From Ectothiorhodospiraceae bacterium (GTDB lineage: Bacteria > Pseudomonadota > Gammaproteobacteria > Nitrococcales > AK92): 8,285 nt of DNA. The position numbers were made by a program, and so were the translations under genes. The notes under the pieces were generated by a model, which saw only the letters and a program-made list of their open reading frames with translations, made no database searches and was not told the DNA's origin. Each line of letters begins with the position of its first letter. Position 1 is the first letter of the stretch. The stretch is from the NCBI GenBank assembly GCA_029263635.1, contig JAJUFY010000083.1:1-8285 (forward strand). Reading direction: 5' to 3'. This document shows, one piece after another, positions 1-5,543 of this stretch.

Positions 1-2
1 AG

Positions 3-1760
3 GTGGTCCTGATTCTCTTGATGGCCCTGCTGGTTGCCGCCGCCAATGCGGTCGAGCCGCTGGTCATGAAATACGTGTTCGACCGGCTGGCCGCCGGCGG
101 GCTGGTGCAGGCGCTGGCGGCCGGGGTGTTCGGCCTGCTCGGCCTGGCGCTGCTGCGCGAGCTCGGCTCTTTCGTCTCCAACTGGCTGTCCTGGCGCACG
201 CGCATCTCCCTGCACTACGGCCTGCTGGACGCCACGGTCGCCCGCCTGCACCGGCTGCCGCTGTATGCGCAGCACCGCGAGGGCGTCGGCGCCATCATGA
301 CCCGGCTCGACCGCGGCATTCAGGGCTTCATCGGCGCGATCAGCGAGATCGCCTTCAACGTGCTGCCGGCGCTCGGCTACCTGATCTTCGCCGTGGTCGT
401 GATGCTGCGGCTGGACTGGCGCATGACGCTGCTGGTGCTTGCCTTCACTCCGCTGCCGGCGTTGATCGCCGCCCTGGCGGCACCCAAGCAGACCACCCGC
501 GAGCGCATCCTGATGGACAGCTGGGCGCGGATCTACTCGCGCTTCAACGAGGTGCTGGCCGGCATCGTCACCGTACGCAGCTTCGCCATGGAGGAGGCCG
601 AACGCCGGCGCTTCCTCAACGACGTCGGGCTTGCCAATCAGGTAGTGATCGGCGGTGTGCGCTTCGACTCGGCGGTGGGCGCGGCGCAAAACCTGACGGT
701 GGCGCTGGCCCGCATCTGCGCCATCGCGCTTGGCGGCTATCTGGTGCTCAGCGGCGAAATCACGGTCGGCACCCTGATCGCCTTCCTCGGCTATGTCGGC
801 GGACTGTTCGGCCCGGTGCAGGGGCTGACCAATATCTACCGCATCCTGCATAACGCCTCGGTATCGCTGGAGCAGGTGTTCACCATCCTCGACGCCAAGG
901 AGCAGATCACCGACGCACCCGATGCCGTGGAGGCACCACCGCTCAAAGGCGAGGTGGAATTCCGCCACGTCAACTTCGGCTACAGCCCCGAGGAAGGCCA
1001 GTTGCTGCACGATATCAACCTGCGGGTCAGCGCCGGCGAGATGATCGCCATTGTCGGCCCCTCCGGCTCAGGCAAGAGCACGCTGATGGCGCTGCTGCAG
1101 CGCTTCTACGACCCGTGGGACGGTCAGGTGCTGGTCGACGGCCTGGACGTGCGCACGCTCAAGCAGCACTCGCTGCGCCGCCAGATCGGCGTGGTACTGC
1201 AGGATGCGCTGCTGTTCAACGAAAGCATCCGCGACAACATCGCCTACGGCCGCCCTAGCGCCAGCAACGAGCAGGTCGAGCTGGCCGCGCGGGCCGCCAA
1301 CGCGCACGAATTCATCCTGCGCCAGCCGCAGGGCTACGAGACCATCGTCGGCGAGCGCGGCGGCCGGCTCTCGGGCGGCGAGCGCCAGCGTATCGCCATC
1401 GCCCGGGCGTTGCTCAAGGATCCCCCCATCCTCATCCTGGACGAAGCCACCTCGGCCCTTGACCCCGAGCTGGAAGCCCAGGTCCAGGATGCCCTGGAGC
1501 GGTTGATGAAAGGCCGCACCACCTTCGTCATTGCCCATCGCCTTTCCACGATCGTCAATGCCGACCGCATCATCGTCCTGCGCGACGGCCGCATCATCGA
1601 GCAGGGCCGCCACCACGATCTCATGCGCGAGCGCGGTTACTACGCTTCGCTGGTCGAGCGGCAGACGCGCGGGCTGATACTGCCGCGACCGGTTCCTGTC
1701 CGGCGACGGCGCGCCAGCGACCGCGAGCGGCGGCTTGAGTCGGGCCGGCGGCAGTCATAG
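3..1760 (+). CDS. ABC exporter, fused permease-ATPase (5' end beyond window)
   Basis: This is a half-transporter of the ABCB/MsbA-like exporter type: an N-terminal six-helix membrane domain (about residues 1-300 of the visible frame) followed by an ATPase domain. The ATPase motifs are intact: Walker A GPSGSGKS at 352-359, Q-loop Gln400, signature LSGGE at 456-460, Walker B ending in Asp480-Glu481 with D-loop SALD, and the switch His512. Such proteins work as dimers in the inner membrane and export lipids, peptides or drugs; the substrate cannot be read from the sequence. The frame is open to the left edge, and the first visible residues already form membrane helix 1, so the GTG at position 3 is probably not the true start; perhaps 15-30 residues are missing. 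The C-terminus after about residue 558 is an Arg-rich, probably disordered tail. A 148-base gap separates it from trxC, so joint transcription is uncertain. The exporter assignment is firm; MsbA itself is possible but not shown. Confidence 0.93.
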   Translation: MVLILLMALLVAAANAVEPLVMKYVFDRLAAGGLVQALAAGVFGLLGLALLRELGSFVSNWLSWRTRISLHYGLLDATVARLHRLPLYAQHREGVGAIMTRLDRGIQGFIGAISEIAFNVLPALGYLIFAVVVMLRLDWRMTLLVLAFTPLPALIAALAAPKQTTRERILMDSWARIYSRFNEVLAGIVTVRSFAMEEAERRRFLNDVGLANQVVIGGVRFDSAVGAAQNLTVALARICAIALGGYLVLSGEITVGTLIAFLGYVGGLFGPVQGLTNIYRILHNASVSLEQVFTILDAKEQITDAPDAVEAPPLKGEVEFRHVNFGYSPEEGQLLHDINLRVSAGEMIAIVGPSGSGKSTLMALLQRFYDPWDGQVLVDGLDVRTLKQHSLRRQIGVVLQDALLFNESIRDNIAYGRPSASNEQVELAARAANAHEFILRQPQGYETIVGERGGRLSGGERQRIAIARALLKDPPILILDEATSALDPELEAQVQDALERLMKGRTTFVIAHRLSTIVNADRIIVLRDGRIIEQGRHHDLMRERGYYASLVERQTRGLILPRPVPVRRRRASDRERRLESGRRQS

Positions 1761-1908
1761 CAGTGCGCCCTTGCAGGCTTCGGGAAAAGCATCGTAGAAC
1801 AGGGACGTTGGCGCGCGGACCGGTGCTCGGCGGCCGAGCGGCTGCACGCCCGGCGACGGCGCCAGATGGAGCGGGTTTTCAAGAAGGACAAGCGTCGCAG
1901 GTGGCATC
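1761..1908. other. intergenic region before trxC, possible weak promoter
   Basis: No convincing ORF is seen in this 148-base gap. A weak promoter-like pair is TTGCAG (1771-1776) and TAGAAC (1795-1800) with an 18-base spacer, matching 3 of 6 and 4 of 6 consensus bases; this is only suggestive. The trxC Shine-Dalgarno sequence is probably AGGTGG at 1899-1904, only 4 bases before the ATG, with a second purine-rich run AAGAAGGA at 1881-1888. A 15-base palindrome inside the gap is listed separately. No hairpin followed by a T-run was found, so no intrinsic terminator for the ABC gene is claimed. Confidence 0.3.
1825..1839. repeat. perfect 15-base palindrome
   Basis: GCTCGGC and GCCGAGC flank a single G, forming a perfect 7-base inverted repeat 69 bases upstream of the trxC start. 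With a one-base centre it is better suited to binding a dimeric protein than to forming an RNA hairpin. It lacks a following T-run, so it does not look like a standard terminator. In GC-rich DNA short palindromes also occur by chance. Confidence 0.35.
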
Positions 1909-2346
1909 ATGAGCGAGCTCTTGCACATCGTCTGCCCCCATTGCCATACCACCAACCGCATGCCGGCCGCCCGGCTCGCCGACGGCGGGACGTGCGGGCG
2001 CTGCAAGCAGAAGCTGTTCGTCGGCCGGCCGGTCGATCTCACCCAGAGCGGCTTCGACAAGCATCTGCACAACAGCGATCTGCCGATGGTGGTGGATTTC
2101 TGGGCATCCTGGTGCGCCCCCTGCCGCGCCTTCGCGCCGGTGTTCGAGCAGGCGGCTGCCGCCCTGGAACCGCGGCTGCACTTCGCCAAGGTCGATACCC
2201 AGGCCGAGCCGATGGTGGCGGCCCGCTTCGGCATCCGCAGCATTCCCGCGCTGATCGTCTTCCGGCGAGGCCAGGAGATCGCCCGGCAGTCCGGCGCCAT
2301 GGACTACCGCAGCTTCGTCGCCTGGCTGGAGTCGGTCATCTCGTGA
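1909..2346 (+). CDS. trxC: thioredoxin 2 (TrxC), zinc-ribbon thioredoxin
   Basis: This is a cytosolic thiol-disulfide oxidoreductase that reduces protein disulfides and takes its electrons from thioredoxin reductase. The 145-residue product starts with a zinc ribbon of two CxxC pairs (Cys9/Cys12 and Cys29/Cys32), the mark of thioredoxin 2 as against thioredoxin 1. A thioredoxin fold follows, with the active site WCAPC (Trp68, Cys69, Cys72) and the cis-proline in SIP (Pro113). Length is close to that of E. coli TrxC (139 residues). The active site has Ala where the commonest form is WCGPC; this is seen in other thioredoxins and should shift redox potential only modestly. No signal peptide is visible. 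Its stop overlaps the start of the PAP2 gene by 4 bases, suggesting translational coupling. In several bacteria TrxC belongs to the oxidative-stress response; no OxyR site was identified here. Confidence 0.95.
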   Translation: MSELLHIVCPHCHTTNRMPAARLADGGTCGRCKQKLFVGRPVDLTQSGFDKHLHNSDLPMVVDFWASWCAPCRAFAPVFEQAAAALEPRLHFAKVDTQAEPMVAARFGIRSIPALIVFRRGQEIARQSGAMDYRSFVAWLESVIS

Positions 2347-3083
2347 CCTTTCTGTTGTCGAGCTGGGACACGCTGCTCCGCTGGCTCGGCCGACTCGGCC
2401 GGCATGAGCTGCCGCTGCTGCTGGCGATGACTGCGCTGGCCGGCGGCACCTGGGCCTTCCTCGAGCTGGCCGGTGAAGTGCTGGATGGCGGGACGCTGGA
2501 TTTCGATGCGCGCCTCCTGCTGGCACTGCGCAATCCGGCCGACCTGAGCGATCCGCTGGGCCCCGGCTGGCTGGAAGAGATGGGGCGTGATTTCACCGCG
2601 CTGGGCGGCACCGGGGTTCTGGTGCTGCTGGGCGCCAGCGTGACCGGTTACCTGCTGCTGAGCGGCCACCATCGCACCGCGCTGTTCACGGTGATCGCAC
2701 TGACCGGCGGCTGGCTGCTGAGCTCGCTGCTCAAGCTCGGCTTCGACCGCCCTCGCCCGGACCTGGTCCCGCACGGCTCCATCGTCTACACCGCCAGCTT
2801 CCCGAGCGGTCACTCGATGATGGCGGCAGTCACCTATCTCACGCTGGCGATCATACTGGCGCGCGCCCAACCTCATCACCGACTGAAGGCTTATCTGCTG
2901 CTGATCGCGATCCTGCTGACGGTGCTGGTGGGCATGAGCCGCGTCTACCTGGGCGTGCATTGGCCGAGCGACGTGCTGGCCGGCTGGACGGCAGGGGCCG
3001 CCTGGGCATCCTTGTGCTGGCTGGCGGCGCGCGCCCTGCAGCGGCATGGCCGTATCGAAAAGGATCCGGCGGCCGGCGATTGA
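2343..3083 (+). CDS. PAP2-family membrane phosphatase
   Basis: This is an integral membrane phosphatase of the type 2 phosphatidic acid phosphatase family, which dephosphorylates lipid phosphates such as phosphatidic acid, phosphatidylglycerol phosphate or undecaprenyl pyrophosphate on the outer face of the inner membrane. All three motifs are present: KxxxxxxRP (Lys131 to Arg138-Pro139), PSGH (154-157), and SRxxxxxHxxxD (Ser199-Arg200, His206, Asp210). His157 is the expected acid/base residue and His206 the nucleophile. About five or six hydrophobic helices are visible in the 246 residues. The start is the GTG whose last two bases lie in the trxC stop region (overlap GTGA at 2343-2346); the frame is open upstream to 1866, but that part is the shadow of trxC, and the next in-frame ATG (2427) would cut into the first helix. 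Between PgpB-, BacA-replacing (UppP-like) and general lipid phosphatases I cannot decide. Confidence 0.9.
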   Translation: MTFLLSSWDTLLRWLGRLGRHELPLLLAMTALAGGTWAFLELAGEVLDGGTLDFDARLLLALRNPADLSDPLGPGWLEEMGRDFTALGGTGVLVLLGASVTGYLLLSGHHRTALFTVIALTGGWLLSSLLKLGFDRPRPDLVPHGSIVYTASFPSGHSMMAAVTYLTLAIILARAQPHHRLKAYLLLIAILLTVLVGMSRVYLGVHWPSDVLAGWTAGAAWASLCWLAARALQRHGRIEKDPAAGD

Positions 3084-3099
3084 GGAGTCTCGCCTCGAA

Positions 3100-3453
3100 T
3101 CAGTGGCTGAGGCCTTCCAGCTTGTACACCTGCATCAATCGGCGGATCTTGTCCTGATCGTCCGGCGATACATCGTGGAACTCGAAGCCCGTGTGGTGGA
3201 ACAGGGCGTTCTCTTCTTTCTTGTCCCACACGCTCTGGGCCTCGACCACCAGCTCCCGGCTGGGATCGAATTCTTCGGGCAGCTCCACCCGCAGCGTCAG
3301 CCGCTGCTCAGGCTCGACGGCCTCCTTGCTCTGCAGCATCGCTCCGTGCGGGGTGATATCGACCAGGTAGCCCACAAACTTGTTGCTACCCCCATCGAAT
3401 ACCCGCAGGTAGCGGTTGATGACTTCGCGTTCCTCGCGTCTTGCCTCTGCCAC
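3100..3453 (-). CDS. PilZ-domain protein, probable c-di-GMP receptor
   Basis: This 117-residue protein is a single PilZ domain, a fold that binds cyclic di-GMP and passes the signal to motility, pilus or polysaccharide machinery. Visible motifs are RxxxR at residues 5-9 and DITPHG at 32-37, which fits the D/NxSxxG motif with Thr in place of Ser. Spacing between the two motifs (about 23 residues) is normal for nucleotide-binding PilZ domains. The start codon is GTG at 3453, chosen because a strong Shine-Dalgarno AAGGAG (3461-3466 on the minus strand) sits 7 bases upstream. It follows the M48 peptidase gene by 32 bases on the same strand, so the two are probably co-transcribed. The effector it controls cannot be seen. 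Binding of c-di-GMP is inferred from motifs; the Thr substitution is mild. Confidence 0.88.
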   Translation of the reverse strand: MAEARREEREVINRYLRVFDGGSNKFVGYLVDITPHGAMLQSKEAVEPEQRLTLRVELPEEFDPSRELVVEAQSVWDKKEENALFHHTGFEFHDVSPDDQDKIRRLMQVYKLEGLSH

Positions 3454-3485
3454 GATTGCTCTCCTTGTCGCGTGGTGGAATAGCC

Positions 3486-4283
3486 TCAGCCGGAGCTCTG
3501 GCAGCTGGGCTTGCGCCCGGCGGCACGTGCTTCCTTGTAGTACTTCATGGCCTCGTCCATTCCCGCCTGCAAGTCGTTAATCCGCCGCCCGTGCGACGGA
3601 TGGGTCGACAGGAATTCAGGCGGCTGTCCGCCGCCGGCCTGCTCCATGTTCTGCCACAGCGCGATCGACTCGCGCGGATCGAAGCCGGCCTTGGCCATGA
3701 GCTGGAGGCCGACGATGTCGGCTTCGGACTCCTGCGTGCGGCTGAACGGCAGCAGAATGCCGAACTGGGCTCCCACTCCCAGCAGCGCCATGACCGCCTG
3801 CTGCTGACCGGATCCCTGGGAACCGGACAGCGCCTGCACGATCTGCAGGCCGGCGTTGGTGGCGAATGCCGTCGACACACGCTCGTTGGAGTGCTCGGCG
3901 ATAACGTGCGCCACTTCATGACCGATGACCGTCGCCAGCTGGTCCTGGTTCTTGGCGACCTTGAGCAGCCCGGTATGCACGCCGATCTTGCCGCCCGGCA
4001 GCGCGAAGGCGTTGGCGGAAGAATCGTCGAACACCCGCACCTCCCATTCGCGCTTGCCTTCGAGCTGGCGGGTAATGGCATCGGCCACGCACTCGACATA
4101 GCGGTTGACGACGGGATCCTTGTCGACCGGCAGCTCCTCCTGCATCTGCTGGAAGGCGGTCGCTCCCATCTCCGCCATTTGCGAACTGGGAAACAGCTGC
4201 AGCTGCCGACGCCCGGTCGGCGACGTCGTACAGGCGGCAACAGCAAGCGCAGCCACCGTGATCAGGACCAGTGGGCGACGCAT
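3486..4283 (-). CDS. M48-family zinc metallopeptidase lipoprotein
   Basis: This is a periplasmic, lipid-anchored metallopeptidase related to the LoiP/YcaL group, which degrades misfolded outer-membrane proteins. The N-terminus has a signal peptide ending in the lipobox VAAC (Cys18); Thr at +2 gives no inner-membrane retention signal, so an outer-membrane anchor is expected. The zinc site is HEVAH (122-126) with the third ligand most likely Glu185 in the ESEAD segment (185-189). A conserved THPSHGRRI stretch near the C-terminus is also typical. The 265-residue length fits the group. The ATG at 4283 has a Shine-Dalgarno GGAGAG 5 bases upstream. The gene precedes the PilZ gene by 32 bases. A Cys near the C-terminus (CQSSG end) is unusual enough to mention; its role is unknown. 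The peptidase call is strong, and the exact substrate class is inferred from relatives. Confidence 0.93.
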   Translation of the reverse strand: MRRPLVLITVAALAVAACTTSPTGRRQLQLFPSSQMAEMGATAFQQMQEELPVDKDPVVNRYVECVADAITRQLEGKREWEVRVFDDSSANAFALPGGKIGVHTGLLKVAKNQDQLATVIGHEVAHVIAEHSNERVSTAFATNAGLQIVQALSGSQGSGQQQAVMALLGVGAQFGILLPFSRTQESEADIVGLQLMAKAGFDPRESIALWQNMEQAGGGQPPEFLSTHPSHGRRINDLQAGMDEAMKYYKEARAAGRKPSCQSSG

Positions 4284-4297
4284 GGCCTCTCTCCAAG

Positions 4298-4326
4298 TTA
4301 TTGAGCGAATTCCATCTTATTGAGCA
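4298..4326. repeat. 9-base direct repeat TTATTGAGC upstream of the M48 gene
   Basis: Two exact copies of TTATTGAGC lie at 4298-4306 and 4318-4326, start to start 20 bases apart, or about two helical turns. They sit 15-43 bases upstream of the M48 peptidase start (which is on the minus strand, where they read GCTCAATAA) in an AT-richer patch. The spacing suits a tandem operator or overlaps a promoter: the minus-strand TAAGAT between them matches 4 of 6 bases of a -10 box, but no good -35 is seen. Regulatory function is inferred. Confidence 0.4.
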
Positions 4327-4357
4327 CCTCGACGCCGATCGGTCGTGGTCTGGGGGC

Positions 4358-4384
4358 AGCCCGGCAGGCAGGCAAGCCCGGCAG
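4358..4384. repeat. 10-base direct repeat after the DUF411 gene
   Basis: AGCCCGGCAG occurs at 4358-4367 and again at 4375-4384, just past the DUF411 stop (that gene is on the minus strand). The segment can form short stems (for example CAGGC with GCCTG), but none is strong or followed by a T-run on the minus strand, so a terminator is not claimed. It may be no more than local low complexity. Confidence 0.25.
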
Positions 4385-4388
4385 CCTG

Positions 4389-4838
4389 TCAGTACCGGCT
4401 GAAGACGCGCGTCTTCCCGGACTTGTCGAAGCTCACCACGTTATAGCGCTGCGTCACCGGCCCCTCCATCCCCGGCGACCCCATCGGCATGCCGGGAACG
4501 GCGAGCCCGGTCACCGCCGGCCGCTCCTTCAACAGCCGCTTGATATCGGCAGCCGGTACATGGCCTTCGATGACATAACCGTCCACCAGCGCGGTATGGC
4601 AGGATGCCAGCTCGCGGGTGACGCCGTTGGCCAGCTTGACGCCGCTGACGTCGCGCACATCGATCGCCTTGACGGTAAAGCCATGCGCCTTGACATGGTC
4701 GATCCAGGCCACGCAGCAGCCGCAGGTGGGGCTCTTGTAGACCGTCATCTCCGCCGCCAGCGCCGCGAACGGCGCTGCCATGACCAGCGCTAGCGCGAGC
4801 AGCGCCCGCCGCAACAGGGTGTCAATTGCCTTAAACAT
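4389..4838 (-). CDS. secreted DUF411 / CopG-family copper protein
   Basis: This belongs to DUF411, the family of the periplasmic copper-resistance protein CopG, a thioredoxin-like fold with a CxCC motif reported to hold a multi-copper cluster and proposed to act in copper redox handling. The 149-residue precursor begins with a signal peptide (basic start, hydrophobic residues 12-27, AxA-like site near 26-30). Metal-binding candidates are Cys39-Gly-Cys41-Cys42, Cys80-His81, His92 and a methionine-rich stretch (Met116, Met118, Met123). The start at 4838 is preferred over an in-frame ATG at 4877 because it has a Shine-Dalgarno GGAG about 8 bases upstream and places the basic, signal-like segment at the N-terminus; the upstream ATG also falls inside a hairpin. 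It lies 103 bases after the HMA protein gene on the same strand and so belongs with the copper locus. Export is well supported by the leader; the exact reaction is inferred from the family. Confidence 0.9.
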   Translation of the reverse strand: MFKAIDTLLRRALLALALVMAAPFAALAAEMTVYKSPTCGCCVAWIDHVKAHGFTVKAIDVRDVSGVKLANGVTRELASCHTALVDGYVIEGHVPAADIKRLLKERPAVTGLAVPGMPMGSPGMEGPVTQRYNVVSFDKSGKTRVFSRY

Positions 4839-4859
4839 CTCGGTTCTCCACTGTCGGCC

Positions 4860-4876
4860 TGCCGCAGCCTGCGGCA
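4860..4876. repeat. perfect hairpin before the DUF411 gene
   Basis: TGCCGCA and TGCGGCA (4860-4866 and 4870-4876) are perfectly complementary around a 3-base centre. On the minus strand it lies between the HMA gene and the DUF411 gene, 21 bases before the DUF411 start and just outside its Shine-Dalgarno. There is no T-run after it, so it is not a classic intrinsic terminator. It could act as a leader hairpin, an RNA-processing or stability element, or a protein site. Confidence 0.4.
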
Positions 4877-4941
4877 ATGCATTCCGCCAGCTTCGAACCT
4901 TAACGCAAGATCCGGGTTCCCCGCAGCGGCACCGATCCGCG

Positions 4942-5181
4942 TTACAGGGATCCGTGCTCGGTCAGGCGCCGCGCCTGGTAGTTGGTGCTCGACAGGGCAT
5001 TGATCAGATCCTCGGGCTCGACCTCGCCGGCCACCGTCGCGATGCCGGATTCCAGGTCGACCTCCACCGCTTCGACACCGGCCAGCTTGCGCAGTGCCTG
5101 CTCGACCTCATCCTTGCAGGCGGCGCATTTCATGCCGTCGACTTGAATGTGCCGGGTCCGCTCAGGTGTCACATTCGGCAT
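4942..5181 (-). CDS. single-domain HMA protein, CopZ-like metallochaperone
   Basis: This is a 79-residue ferredoxin-like HMA domain of the copper-chaperone type. The metal site is GMKCAAC with Cys19 and Cys22; Lys18 replaces the usual Thr of GMTCxxC. A Tyr near the end (in the NYQAR stretch) fills the place of the Tyr in the common GYxA loop that shields Cu(I). No signal peptide is visible, so it should act in the cytosol, passing Cu(I) to or from other HMA domains. An in-frame ATG at 5217 would add 12 residues, but the ATG at 5181 has a Shine-Dalgarno GGAGAG (5188-5193, minus strand) 6 bases upstream while 5217 has none, so 5181 is chosen. It is divergent from copZ and lies upstream of the DUF411 gene on the same strand. 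Metal specificity is inferred from context. Confidence 0.87.
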   Translation of the reverse strand: MPNVTPERTRHIQVDGMKCAACKDEVEQALRKLAGVEAVEVDLESGIATVAGEVEPEDLINALSSTNYQARRLTEHGSL

Positions 5182-5228
5182 TCCGCTCTCTCCAGGGGCG
5201 CCCGCCCCGTTCGTCATCGCCGCTGATC

Positions 5229-5242
5229 CGCCGTATATGGCG
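5229..5242 (-). promoter_or_regulatory. AT-centred near-palindrome, possible leftward -10
   Basis: CGCCGTATATGGCG is a 14-base palindrome with one mismatched pair; its TATA centre is the only AT-rich spot in this part of the intergenic region. On the minus strand it contains TATACG, a possible -10 box 52 bases upstream of the HMA gene's start codon. No convincing -35 hexamer stands 16-18 bases further out (TTCGTT at best), so an activator would be needed if this is a promoter. Confidence 0.25.
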
Positions 5243-5272
5243 ACGGCCGGCCCGCAACGAAACGGGCTGCGC

Positions 5273-5301
5273 TTGACCGGCAGGCCGAATTCGCCTACCT
5301 T
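5273..5301 (+). promoter_or_regulatory. candidate copZ operon promoter
   Basis: TTGACC (5273-5278) matches 5 of 6 bases of the sigma-70 -35 box. At a 17-base spacing stands TACCTT (5296-5301), which matches only 3 of 6 bases of the -10 box. Transcription would start near 5308, inside the palindrome at 5306-5323, so a bound repressor would block it. The -35 is good and the -10 poor, so the call is moderate. Confidence 0.42.
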
Positions 5302-5305
5302 TACC

Positions 5306-5323
5306 CCACCCCAGGAGGGGTGG
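5306..5323. promoter_or_regulatory. CsoR/RcnR-type G/C-tract operator candidate
   Basis: CCACCCC-AGGA-GGGGTGG is a perfect 7-base inverted repeat around 4 bases, preceded by TTAC. Repressors of the CsoR/RcnR family bind inverted repeats made of C-tracts and G-tracts, often bounded by TA or AT steps, and this site matches that style. It stands 16 bases before the copZ start, directly before its Shine-Dalgarno, in the operon that encodes the repressor itself, so autoregulation is expected. In RNA the same bases could fold into a hairpin whose loop and 3' arm contain AGGAGGG. Confidence 0.6.
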
Positions 5324-5339
5324 AACAGGAGGGCAAACC

Positions 5340-5543
5340 ATGACCACGCTCAAGGTAACCGGCATGACCTGCGGCCATTGCGAGAATGCCGTCCGGCAGG
5401 CGCTCGAAGGCGTCGCCGGGGTTGTCCGGGTCATCGAGGTATCGCGCGAGCGCGAGCAGGCCGTCGTGGAAGGCAGTGCCGACCCGCAGGACCTGATCGC
5501 CGCCGTGCAGGAAGAAGGCTACACCGCCGAGGTGGCGTCATGA
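5340..5543 (+). CDS. copZ: CopZ copper chaperone
   Basis: This is a 67-residue single HMA domain that binds Cu(I) through GMTCGHC (Cys11, Cys14) and delivers it in the cytosol to the CopA pump. Length and layout are those of CopZ: a beta strand, the metal loop at residues 8-14, and a C-terminal GYTAEV end. A strong Shine-Dalgarno (AGGAGGG, 5327-5333) lies 6 bases before the ATG. The stop overlaps the start of the repressor gene (ATGA at 5540-5543). It is the first gene of the operon, directly behind the operator candidate. His13 between the two cysteines is common in CopZ of this type. A zinc or mercury carrier is less likely given CopA downstream. Confidence 0.92.
   Translation: MTTLKVTGMTCGHCENAVRQALEGVAGVVRVIEVSREREQAVVEGSADPQDLIAAVQEEGYTAEVAS

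Larger units (their letters stand above)
5182..5339. other. divergent intergenic region of the copper locus
   Basis: This 158-base region separates the leftward HMA/DUF411 arm from the rightward copZ-csoR-DUF3703-copA arm. It holds the Shine-Dalgarno sites of both first genes (5188-5193 minus, 5327-5333 plus), a rightward promoter candidate, a G/C-tract palindrome and an AT-centred palindrome, each listed separately. Only one CsoR-type palindrome is visible, nearer the copZ side. Confidence 0.6.

Noticed and set aside
1866..2342. Long N-terminal extension of the PAP2 frame, upstream of 2343
   Set aside because: The extension is Arg/Pro/Ala-rich, lacks membrane helices, and lies out of frame over trxC, whose product is clearly real.
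2304..3047. 247-residue minus-strand frame opposite the PAP2 gene
   Set aside because: Gln/Arg/Ala-rich, no domain, fully overlapped by a gene with all three PAP2 motifs.
3082..3096. Small inverted repeat GAGG...CCTC between the convergent PAP2 and PilZ genes as a two-way terminator
   Set aside because: The stem is only 4 bases and no T-run follows on either strand.
3441..4304. 287-residue plus-strand frame opposite the M48 gene
   Set aside because: No recognisable domain; the opposite strand has a lipobox, HEVAH and ESEAD in order with a good ribosome site.
4358..4388. Intrinsic terminator after the DUF411 gene
   Set aside because: Short competing stems only, with C/G rather than T bases following on the minus strand; described as a direct repeat instead.
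5182..5217. Upstream ATG (5217) as start of the leftward HMA protein
   Set aside because: No Shine-Dalgarno before it, while the ATG at 5181 has GGAGAG at ideal spacing and keeps the whole HMA domain.
5265..5325. CueR/MerR-type operator before copZ
   Set aside because: The spacer between -35 and the best -10 is 17 bases rather than the stretched 19-20 of MerR-type promoters, and no ACCTT...AAGGT dyad is seen there; the encoded regulator is CsoR-like.
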